From positions 124,001 through 188,000 of the forward strand of contig CBDBMQ010000033.1 in NCBI GenBank assembly GCA_965207565.1: DNA of 64,000 bases, written 5' to 3'. The notes under the pieces were generated by a model. That model did not search any database. It was not told where the DNA came from and saw only the letters and a list, made by a program, of their open reading frames with translations. Position numbers and translations under genes: made by a program. The DNA comes from Bin80 sp965207565 (lineage in GTDB: Bacteria; Bacteroidota; Rhodothermia; Rhodothermales; Bin80). This document shows, in pieces, positions 16,744-24,270 of the stretch (position 1 is the first letter of the stretch; each line of letters begins with the position of its first letter).

Positions 16744-18741
16744 ATGCACGGGGCTTTTTGCAGTCGGTGGCTTCTGATCGTCGGTATACTGGCGTTGGGG
16801 TTCTCCAGTAATCGCTCCAAGGCACAGTCTTCGTTGCAACAGGAGACGGAATTTGCCCGTGAAGTGAATCGGTATCGGTGGAGTTCAATCACCGCCTGGA
16901 ACGCAAACCTTGGCCCTTGGCAGATTGATATGACCAACCGGTTTATGTCGGATGCGTATCTCCAGTATGACAATCGACTTCGTTTCCGGGATGAAGATCG
17001 TCTGAGCTTTACCGCGGTGCGTCCAATCAGGCCTCGCTTCGGGGCAAGCATTCACGGGGATTTTGATTGGTTTGGATCCGGTCGTGCCTCATCCCGGTCA
17101 CTTCTACTCGGGATACAGATGAATCCCTTTGCAGCATTAACGCTTGAGACGGCGGTAGGGGTCGGATCAGATCGCCGACCGGGAATTGTACAGGGCGATC
17201 AGGGGGCTCCTTTGCGGGTGGATACTGGGCCTGCAGTGGCAGTGTCGGTGGACCTGGAGCCTCGTGAGATTCAAGGGTACCGGGTCTCGTTTTACTCCGA
17301 TGCCGCATGGCAGCACATCGCGCCGCGACGGGTTGGAGATCTGATGTTGGCAGCAACCGCCGCCCGTTCATTCGGGTTAGGGCGACTGGAGTCGCGTGCA
17401 CGCTATTCTAGTCGTCGAAGGGATACCTATCAGGCTGTGTCGTTCCTGAATCGGGGGCAGGTACGTGATCCTGAATCAATTGAGGCGACCACCAGTGATA
17501 CGCTGGATGCAAACGTCCTGATGCAGATTCCTGTCATCAATGGTCTTCGCGTTATTGCGCAGGCTGATATCCGACTGAATCAAAGGCGTATCCGCACCCC
17601 GAGCGCTCCCGAAGAATCGATCATCTTCGAGACCAATTTTGCACGCCAGGCATTCACCGGACAGCTTGGTCTCCACTACGAGCGCGAGCGTGTTAATGCA
17701 CAGTTGCGTGCTGAATACGGAGCAATTAACGAGCGGCGAGTCCTCAGCAACAGGGACGAGCTGCCTCCTTCTGAGGCGGCACAAAAAAGAACGCTCTTGC
17801 AACAGGCGGATTATGATGAAGGAGTCTTTGCGGTAAGCGGGAATGTGCGGGGGGATATTTTGCCTGCACTGTCTGTTCTTTTTTCAGGAAGTTCACGGAT
17901 TGTGCGGCATGATACGCCCTTGGTAAACCTGGATGATCGGGACGAAGTGTACCATACCGCCACGTTCACGCTCAGCCATCGCCGCAGCCGCCATTTGCGA
18001 GTGGAAGCAAGGGTGTTCGGCTCCTATCATCATACGGTGTTTTTGAATGCTGAGCGCTCGGCAGAAAATAATATCCAGCGCACATTACGACTGCGCCCAT
18101 CCATGGATTGGACCCCGTCTTCACGGACACGTATTCGACTGACCAGCGAGGTACGGGCCACATATACGACCGATGATTTTGTGCTACCGGGACGCAGGTC
18201 ATCTGATCAGTCTGCGCGTGAGATGCGCCTCGAATCAGAAATAGAACACCGCTTCTTCTCTGACACAGATCTAAGGCTATCCGCCAGTTTTTCGGACTTG
18301 CGCCTGGGGCGGCTGAGGTGGGACGAGTTTACCGAAATCCCCTTTGACACACTCAGGACCTACAGCGCCTGGCTACGGATACAGTCGGGGCGTCGACTTC
18401 GTGGTGAACTGGGATGGCGCACATTTTTGCGAAGCGATTATGACAGGGCAATTACGGTACAATACCAGTTACCCAGTGATGAGGCAACCAGTACACGCGG
18501 GAGTATTACCAGAAGAGGAAAACGATGGATTATACAGACCGGTCCATCGGGTGCACTCTATTGGATACGGGGCCAGACGACCTTGCGTCTGGATGCCTGG
18601 GCGAATTGGCAACAGCTGAGATATCGGCTTTATGGTCAATTGCCGTCAGCCAATGCGGAGATTATTCGGCGAGCCGCCCGGCGGGGTACACGGCGCCTGA
18701 TCCCACTCATTTCATTAAGCGTATTCTGGCGGTTGGATTGA
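16744..18741 (+). CDS. Probable outer-membrane beta-barrel protein, function unknown
   Basis: A 665-aa protein starts with a signal-like segment (WLLIVGILALGFSSN, cleavage probably near KAQS). The remainder is rich in alternating polar/hydrophobic strands with aromatic residues and Arg/Ser-rich turns (for example RARYSSRRRDTYQAVSFLNR), and it ends in LISLSVFWRLD, a hydrophobic strand as in many barrels. No catalytic motif is visible. I chose ATG 16744 because the longer frame overlaps the HIT gene and hides the signal peptide. A transporter or assembly role is not supported by anything specific. Confidence 0.65.
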   Translation: MHGAFCSRWLLIVGILALGFSSNRSKAQSSLQQETEFAREVNRYRWSSITAWNANLGPWQIDMTNRFMSDAYLQYDNRLRFRDEDRLSFTAVRPIRPRFGASIHGDFDWFGSGRASSRSLLLGIQMNPFAALTLETAVGVGSDRRPGIVQGDQGAPLRVDTGPAVAVSVDLEPREIQGYRVSFYSDAAWQHIAPRRVGDLMLAATAARSFGLGRLESRARYSSRRRDTYQAVSFLNRGQVRDPESIEATTSDTLDANVLMQIPVINGLRVIAQADIRLNQRRIRTPSAPEESIIFETNFARQAFTGQLGLHYERERVNAQLRAEYGAINERRVLSNRDELPPSEAAQKRTLLQQADYDEGVFAVSGNVRGDILPALSVLFSGSSRIVRHDTPLVNLDDRDEVYHTATFTLSHRRSRHLRVEARVFGSYHHTVFLNAERSAENNIQRTLRLRPSMDWTPSSRTRIRLTSEVRATYTTDDFVLPGRRSSDQSAREMRLESEIEHRFFSDTDLRLSASFSDLRLGRLRWDEFTEIPFDTLRTYSAWLRIQSGRRLRGELGWRTFLRSDYDRAITVQYQLPSDEATSTRGSITRRGKRWIIQTGPSGALYWIRGQTTLRLDAWANWQQLRYRLYGQLPSANAEIIRRAARRGTRRLIPLISLSVFWRLD

Positions 18742-18870
18742 TGCATGAATTTGCCGCAACGCAGTGCGTTCGATGCTCCGCGTTAAGGCATGTCCCAGGA
18801 CAAACTAAATGTTGCCGAGGGTCAAAAGAATGGTTGCTGAAGATCCCTTCATCGGTCTGATAAAGCAGGG

Positions 18871-19866
18871 TCATGACTGATCCGCCAGTGCAAGCAGGTT
18901 TTCCACATGGTGATCTTCCGTACACCGTGTGACACTTGACTCCAGTTGAACGGTCATGTGACCGATGTTGTACCCGTTCGTTACCATTTCTTTAATTCGA
19001 TCCAGCATTGCTTCCCGATCCGTCACATGTTCGCCAATCACCACATGCGCCGTCAGCGCGTCACTACCCTGCGAAAGCGTCCAGACATGGATATCATGAA
19101 TCAGAACGACTCCGGGCAGGCTCTCAATAGACCGACAAAGCTTGTGAACATCAACATGTTTGGGGACCCCCTCAAGAAGAACCCTTGTTACACGCCTTAC
19201 GATTGTCAGTGTACCAGCAAGAATCAGAATGGCCAAGATAAAACCAAGTATTGGGTCAAGCCAAATCTCAAGCCATTCTCCGCCAATTGGATTCCATAAG
19301 ATAAGCCCACCTGATACCGCAATTGCGATGGAGCTCAATAAATCTGCTCGTACATGCTGATAGACGCCGGCAACGTTAACACTGTGGCCAATGGATCTGT
19401 ACAGGATGGTTGCAGCGACCAAATGAACCACAAAGCCCAGCCCACCAATCACAACCATGATGGTGCCGTCGGGCGCATGCTCATGACTATGTGCAACCGT
19501 GCGATTGAAGGCCTCAAGCAGGATTGCTCCGGCGAGCAGCCATAATGCAAGTACATTTGCCAGCGCAGCCATGATTTCATAGCGCTCGTACCCATAGGTA
19601 TGTCGCTTCGTCGCTTTTTTTTCGGCAACATTCATGGCCACCAATGCGACTCCAATACAGAATGCATCTGTCAACATGTGCCCTGCATGCGCTAAGAGAG
19701 ACAAACTGCCCGAAATAATGCCAGCTGCAATCTCGACGATCATGTAACCGCCAATCAGAAACGCACACCAGAGCAAATGTCGCTTGCTGGCACCACGCAG
19801 ATCATGCGTGTGGCCGCTTGAGAACAATTCCCCGTGGCCCGGGGAATGAGCATGTTGATTCGACAT
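18871..19866 (-). CDS. Cation diffusion facilitator family transporter (CzcD-like)
   Basis: This is a six-helix inner-membrane metal/proton antiporter, probably for Zn. It has the two metal-site HxxxD motifs (HAGHMLTD in TM2 and HVRADLLSS in TM5), a His-rich N-terminus (HAHSPGHGELFSSGHTHD) and a cytoplasmic C-terminal domain (VHVWTLS-like and EHVTDREAMLDRIKEMV). I chose ATG 19866, where the His-rich start is typical; the upstream in-frame extension is not conserved-looking. It is divergent from coaE. Confidence 0.9.
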   Translation of the reverse strand: MSNQHAHSPGHGELFSSGHTHDLRGASKRHLLWCAFLIGGYMIVEIAAGIISGSLSLLAHAGHMLTDAFCIGVALVAMNVAEKKATKRHTYGYERYEIMAALANVLALWLLAGAILLEAFNRTVAHSHEHAPDGTIMVVIGGLGFVVHLVAATILYRSIGHSVNVAGVYQHVRADLLSSIAIAVSGGLILWNPIGGEWLEIWLDPILGFILAILILAGTLTIVRRVTRVLLEGVPKHVDVHKLCRSIESLPGVVLIHDIHVWTLSQGSDALTAHVVIGEHVTDREAMLDRIKEMVTNGYNIGHMTVQLESSVTRCTEDHHVENLLALADQS

Positions 19867-20032
19867 GTCTTTCTTGAAATGAGCAGAAGGAAGATACTGT
19901 TTAAAAGTCGGAGAAGGAGAACGGGGGCTTATTGTTGATGGCACGATAATATGAATGAATGATGCGTTCAAAGCGTGTTCCGCTGGAACGTACCTTGTAT
20001 AAGCAACTGCAGTACGCAAAAGTTAGACTCTA

Positions 20033-20671
20033 ATGTGTGATGTACGAACGCTGGGAGTGACGGGAGGAATTGGAAGTGGGAAGTCCTCGGTATGTGGTTA
20101 TATGGAAGATCTAGGGGCCACCATCTTTGAAGCAGATCGAGTGGCACGGGATCTTATGGAATCCAGCGAGCAGGTACGCGAAGCGGTGATCCAGTTATTT
20201 GGGCGCAAAAGCTATAAGTCAGATGGGCAGTTAGACCGACACTGGCTGGCGACTCAGGTGTTCAACGATGAGGCCAGCCTAGCCAACTTGAACGCGATTG
20301 TACATCCCAGAGTCGCTGAGGCTTTTGATCGCCGAAAGCAGCAATTATCATCCGGCTTGCTGATTCATGAGGCGGCCCTCATCTACGAGGCAGGGTTGGC
20401 AGACCGCCTGGATGCGGTCTGTGTAGTCAGTGCTCCCAAGGATGTTCGCACCGAGCGCGTGATGGCTCGTGATGGAATAAGCGCAGGCGAAGTACGTGCG
20501 AGAATGCAAAGGCAACTGCCTCAGGGAGAAACAGAGGGCCGGGCGGATGTGGTTTTGGTCAATGCAGGTGATCAGGCTGAATTGTGCCGTAAGACCAAAA
20601 AGCTCTACGAATTAGCCATGGACCAAGAAGTGCTCAGACCTGAGAATTTCAGGTTATTTCGCCGGTTGTAG
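20033..20671 (+). CDS. coaE: Dephospho-CoA kinase
   Basis: CoaE phosphorylates dephospho-CoA, the last step in coenzyme A synthesis. The P-loop is GVTGGIGSGKSSVC, followed by EADRVARDLM and LNAIVHPRVAEAFDRR as in the family; the lid region is ERVMARDGISAGEVRARMQRQ, quoted as 20-residue pieces. The 212-aa length is normal. Its 3' end overlaps the end of the histidine kinase gene by 23 bp, tail to tail. Confidence 0.92.
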   Translation: MCDVRTLGVTGGIGSGKSSVCGYMEDLGATIFEADRVARDLMESSEQVREAVIQLFGRKSYKSDGQLDRHWLATQVFNDEASLANLNAIVHPRVAEAFDRRKQQLSSGLLIHEAALIYEAGLADRLDAVCVVSAPKDVRTERVMARDGISAGEVRARMQRQLPQGETEGRADVVLVNAGDQAELCRKTKKLYELAMDQEVLRPENFRLFRRL

Positions 20672-21704
20672 GAAGGACAAATCCGAAGGTGGAACCACTT
20701 CCCGGAAGACTTTCGATCATTAGCTGACTGCCATGTGCACTGAGAATGTGTTTCACAATTGCCAGCCCCAGACCGGTTCCGCCAAGCTCTGATGAGCGGC
20801 TAGGTTCTACCCGAAAAAACCTTTCGGTAAGACGTGGAATATATTCAGGGGAAACGCCGGCTCCATCATCAACAACAGAGACTTTGACGGAGCCCTCGTG
20901 CAATCGCCGTGCAATCACTTCAACCTGTCCGCCGGCCTGACCATACTTAATGCCATTATCAATCAGATTACTGAGAACCTGGCTGATATGATTGCGATCT
21001 GCAATCACTTCGGGTAGATCTTCAGGCATGGAGAGTCGCACGGCAATCTCTCTGTCTGAGGCCATGGATTCCAGTGACTCAAGAACTTCCCTGCTCAGTT
21101 CGAGCAGGTTGAATGGTTGCTGATCCATGGAGAGCTCCCCCATCTCTATTCGGGCAACGGAGGATAAATCTTCTGCAAGGTTTCCAAGCCGGTTCGCATT
21201 CCTGAGGACTTTATGAACAAAGGAGCGCCGGACACGCTCATCGTCCAGAGCGCCATCCAGAAGGGTTTCTGCAAATCCCCTGATCGCAAAAATAGGTGTC
21301 TTGAGTTCATGGGACACGTTACCCAGAAACTCACTCCGATAGTTCTCCATGCGCTCGAGCTCCTGCATTTGATTGGCAACGCGTTGATCCGCATCATGAG
21401 CAAGATTGATCAGATAGCTGAGTTCATCGCGCGGAATCGCCGTCTCTTTTTTGGGGAGAATCGCGTCGTTTTCGCCAATGCCTGCGAGGGTGGACTGCAA
21501 GGCAGACATGCGTTGGGTGACCATCCAATGGATCCCTACAAAGGTAGCGAGCCCGATGATTCCGCTGATGGAGACGACAACCCACCAGGGCAGCCGAAAG
21601 CCAACCAAGGCGGCCAAAAACAGTGTGACCAAGACAAGCAGGCTCACACGCCAGGATACTCGGTAGGCCAATAGGCCTTTGGGGACTTGTTGAGCAGGGT
21701 TCAT
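20649..21704 (-). CDS. Sensor histidine kinase, PhoR-like
   Basis: A 351-aa membrane sensor has two helices near the N-terminus (about residues 18-36 and 39-62) with almost no periplasmic loop between them, then a short linker. The HisKA domain carries His132 in FLGNVSHELKTP, and the HATPase has the N-box (LSNLIDNGIKYG), G1 (VVDDGAGV) and G2 (GGTGLGLAIVKHI). With so little external sequence it probably senses through the membrane or a partner, as PhoR does. It lies 16 bp downstream of the response-regulator gene. ATG 21704 gives the usual start. Confidence 0.88.
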   Translation of the reverse strand: MNPAQQVPKGLLAYRVSWRVSLLVLVTLFLAALVGFRLPWWVVVSISGIIGLATFVGIHWMVTQRMSALQSTLAGIGENDAILPKKETAIPRDELSYLINLAHDADQRVANQMQELERMENYRSEFLGNVSHELKTPIFAIRGFAETLLDGALDDERVRRSFVHKVLRNANRLGNLAEDLSSVARIEMGELSMDQQPFNLLELSREVLESLESMASDREIAVRLSMPEDLPEVIADRNHISQVLSNLIDNGIKYGQAGGQVEVIARRLHEGSVKVSVVDDGAGVSPEYIPRLTERFFRVEPSRSSELGGTGLGLAIVKHILSAHGSQLMIESLPGSGSTFGFVLPTTGEIT

Positions 21705-21720
21705 GCCAGGCCTCTGAAGT

Positions 21721-22458
21721 TCACTTACGTTCCAGGAAGCGATAGCCAACACCTTTGACGGATTGGATGTAATCGGTCCCCTGATATTTCCCCAGTTTTT
21801 TGTTGAGCTTACTCACATGCACATCAACGGTACGTTTTCCAACTTCCACTTTCATTCCCCAAACCCTCTTTATAAGGTTTCTTCGCGTAAATACAACACC
21901 TGGAGAGTTAGCCAGAAAGTATAACAGATCAAATTCTCTGCGAGTAAAGTTGATCTGTGTTCGCTCTTCGGCGTTTTTCTGAAATACCCAATACCGATCC
22001 CGATCAATGTCAAGATCATGAATACTTAGGATTGAAGCACCGGGAATGATCCGCTGGGTTCCACGCAGGAGGGCTTTGATCTGGGAGACAATGACATCAA
22101 TGCCAAACGTTTTGGAGAGATAGCTGTCAGCTCCGACATCCAATCCCTGGATATGGTCTTCTTCTTCGGAACGCGCAGAGAGGAATAAAATGGGGATCGC
22201 TTTCAGTCTGGAATACTTTCGAATATGCCGGCAGACATCCAGTCCGTTCATGCGAGGCATCATGATGTCAAGCACAATGAGATCAAGAGCTCTGGTTTCA
22301 ACGATATCAAGTGCCTCGACACCATTCCTGGCGGTAATGGTTTTCATTCCCAACCGCTCCAAGTTGTAACGCAACAGGTCGAGAATGTCATCTTCGTCGT
22401 CTACGATCAGGATGGTATAGGAATCCTGAGCAGCAGCAATGGGTGAAGTTTTTGACAT
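21721..22458 (-). CDS. OmpR/PhoB-family response regulator
   Basis: A 245-aa regulator with a receiver domain (acidic pocket D20-D21, phosphoacceptor D64 in LIVLDIMMPRMNG) and a winged-helix C-terminus (FTRREFDLLYFLANSPGVVF, then RTVDVHVSKLNKKLG). The conserved Lys116 is present (YLSKTFGID), but the cis-proline that normally follows it is Thr117. It is cotranscribed with the downstream kinase gene. The intergenic region toward the SLC12-like gene was later split by the TnpB element. Confidence 0.89.
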   Translation of the reverse strand: MSKTSPIAAAQDSYTILIVDDEDDILDLLRYNLERLGMKTITARNGVEALDIVETRALDLIVLDIMMPRMNGLDVCRHIRKYSRLKAIPILFLSARSEEEDHIQGLDVGADSYLSKTFGIDVIVSQIKALLRGTQRIIPGASILSIHDLDIDRDRYWVFQKNAEERTQINFTRREFDLLYFLANSPGVVFTRRNLIKRVWGMKVEVGKRTVDVHVSKLNKKLGKYQGTDYIQSVKGVGYRFLERK

Positions 22459-22723
22459 TGGGGTATTATTGGGTACATGTAGTACAAGTGAAGCACATAG
22501 CGAACACTAAAAACTACGAACTTGCCAGTCAAGAAGTGCATCGGTTTGCCGGAGTTGACATATGTGCATCGGAACATCTGGAGTGTTAACAGTCCAAACG
22601 GGGTTGGAGATGTCAGGGGAGGACATTCAGAGACGCCTGAGCAATAAGGCATGTCTGACGTAGCACACGGAAACGATCCATTTTTGGTTTCCTTGCTTTA
22701 TACGGTTGGGCTAGGAGTTAGAG

Positions 22724-22731
22724 CAATTATA
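22724..22731 (+). repeat. 8-bp target-site duplication, left copy
   Basis: CAATTATA abuts the left terminal inverted repeat exactly and is repeated perfectly beyond the right one. Confidence 0.82.
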
Positions 22732-22754
22732 GGGAATTATATACATGAGTACCC
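22732..22754 (+). repeat. Terminal inverted repeat, left
   Basis: It starts GGGAATTATATAC and ends GTACCC, with two mismatches to the right repeat at internal positions. It includes the tnpB stop codon (22737-22739) and the last few codons. Confidence 0.85.
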
Positions 22755-24053
22755 CGCATGAAGCGGCCTCTTTGTATCCATTTCACGGGTCTTTGGGGTC
22801 TCCAATGAGAACGCCCCTCGCCGTGCAGATGCCCCAATCCCGGAGGCCAATATATTTGCCGCCGCATTCAGGTCGGCATGATCCGCATGTCCACAGGACA
22901 TACACTTGAACTTGCTTTGAGTCTTACGATTGTCTTTATCCGTGTACCCGCAAGCGTTACACCGTTGGCTGGTATACTGTGCAGGGACTTTGATCACACG
23001 CCGGCATTTGTACTCCAGCATCTGATCCAGCTGCCCCCAACCGGTTCCTAAAATACTACTGTTGAGTCCGGACTTCTGCTTAACGTTCGTGCCTGGATTC
23101 TCTATCGTCCCTTTGGCACTGGACGTCATGTTCACAATCTTCAATCCTTCCAACACGGATGTGGACGCATGATTTGCAATCTTCCGACTTGCCTGATGGT
23201 TCGCATTCCTGCGGGTGTTCGCAATAACCCGATGAGCTTTCTGAATCTTTAGTTTCGTTCGCTTCCTGCGATTGGACCCTTTCTGTTGCCGGGCAAGCTT
23301 TCGCTGATACCGGTCTAATCGTGCCGTCTTCCGTTTGACCTTTGGCTGGTGAATCAGCTCTCTGTCTCCACTGGTCGACACGGTAGCCACCTGACCGCAA
23401 TTCCGGTCAATCCCCGTGGCAACTCCATTATCCGGCAGTTCCGGTGCTTTGATCTTGTAACAGACCGTGACATACCACTTGCCCGCCAGCTTCTTCACGA
23501 CTGCCTTAACAGCAATACCATCAGGATACGGGTTGCCACCTTTCCGCCGGATCTGTACGTAGCCAAGTTTGGGAATATGTAGCTTCATCTTCCCATCCTC
23601 GAGCTTAAGCTTAACGGCATCGGGAATCGTGAACGAAGGCGGACTGCCATGTCGGGAATGGAACTTCGGTCTTCCCTTCCCTTCTTTGAAGAATGCCTGC
23701 CACGCATCCGCTTGGTACTTCAAGGTGTAACGAACGATGGCAAACGAGTATTCAGGTAACCAATCCACATTGTCTCGTAGCTCTTTGAATCGTTTGCCAA
23801 GCGAAAAGAAGCTCACGGAGGGAGGCTTAGGATTCTCTTTGGACTCGTTCTCTTTTGCTTTGGCGTACGCTTCATAAGCTTTATTCTGTTGTGCCAGCAT
23901 GGTATTCCAAACGAACCGGCAGGCGCCAGCCAATCCGGCTAGCTTCTTCGCCTTGCTTGGGCTTCCCGGTAATAGCCGATAGACGATGCTTCGGTACGCG
24001 TATTGCGTCTGTGAACAATCCGTCTGCTTTTTCTTTGAATCCCTTACGGGCAT
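22737..24053 (-). CDS. tnpB: RNA-guided endonuclease TnpB family protein (OrfB)
   Basis: This is a 438-aa TnpB with an apparently complete RuvC-like active site: D216 (GIDRNCGQ), E302 (VLEGLKI) and D394 (HADLNAAAN). The zinc finger uses C365/C368 (CNACGYTDKDNR) and C384/C387 (CMSCG). TnpB proteins cut DNA guided by an RNA from the element end. The N-terminus (YRLLPGSPSKAKKLAGLAGA) is typical. I chose ATG 24053; the longer frame reads through the upstream hairpin and TIR. The reading frame ends inside the TIR, so any guide-RNA scaffold would overlap the 3' coding region and extend toward 22732. Confidence 0.9.
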   Translation of the reverse strand: MPVRDSKKKQTDCSQTQYAYRSIVYRLLPGSPSKAKKLAGLAGACRFVWNTMLAQQNKAYEAYAKAKENESKENPKPPSVSFFSLGKRFKELRDNVDWLPEYSFAIVRYTLKYQADAWQAFFKEGKGRPKFHSRHGSPPSFTIPDAVKLKLEDGKMKLHIPKLGYVQIRRKGGNPYPDGIAVKAVVKKLAGKWYVTVCYKIKAPELPDNGVATGIDRNCGQVATVSTSGDRELIHQPKVKRKTARLDRYQRKLARQQKGSNRRKRTKLKIQKAHRVIANTRRNANHQASRKIANHASTSVLEGLKIVNMTSSAKGTIENPGTNVKQKSGLNSSILGTGWGQLDQMLEYKCRRVIKVPAQYTSQRCNACGYTDKDNRKTQSKFKCMSCGHADHADLNAAANILASGIGASARRGAFSLETPKTREMDTKRPLHAGYSCI

Positions 24054-24081
24054 GGTATCACTGCACCTGATATTATGGTAA

Positions 24082-24113
24082 GCAATAGGGTGGAGGCCAA
24101 TCCATCCTATTGC
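24082..24113. other. Subterminal hairpin upstream of tnpB
   Basis: A 13-bp stem (GCAATAGGGTGGA paired with TCCATCCTATTGC, one G-T pair) closes a 6-nt loop, GGCCAA. It lies 29 bp upstream of the tnpB start, in its leader. IS200/IS605 elements carry subterminal hairpins recognised by TnpA, so this may be a relic of such an end inside the TIR-bounded element. Confidence 0.75.
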
Positions 24114-24153
24114 ATCCGTATACCTCTTAGTGGTCAGAAGGTTCATCGGGCAA

Positions 24154-24176
24154 GGGTACACACGTATATAATTCCC
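24154..24176 (+). repeat. Terminal inverted repeat, right
   Basis: Reverse complement of the left repeat with two mismatches in 23 positions; the outermost 13 bases match perfectly. Confidence 0.85.
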
Positions 24177-24184
24177 CAATTATA
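24177..24184 (+). repeat. 8-bp target-site duplication, right copy
   Basis: CAATTATA directly follows the right inverted repeat and equals bases 22724-22731. Confidence 0.82.
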
Positions 24185-24270
24185 CGATATCAATTCGTAG
24201 CTTATTGGGGGTTATGGTTTGGTGGAGGATGGCTTATTTCAGCGGGTGAGACAAAGATGCAGGATTAGAC

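Larger units (their letters stand above)
22732..24176 (-). mobile_element. TnpB-only transposable element bounded by TIRs and an 8-bp duplication
   Basis: The 1445-bp element begins and ends with imperfect inverted repeats of 23 bp (21 of 23 matched), each starting GGGAATTATATAC. CAATTATA flanks both ends directly. Its only gene is tnpB; no TnpA-type or DDE transposase is present inside. IS200/IS605 elements normally have neither TIRs nor target duplications, so the ends suggest that a DDE-type transposase acting in trans moved it. It sits in the divergent promoter region between the response regulator and the SLC12-like gene. Confidence 0.78.

Noticed and set aside
22737..24053. A CRISPR-Cas12 effector
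   Set aside because: Length (438 aa) and architecture match TnpB; there is no CRISPR array or adaptation gene in the window.
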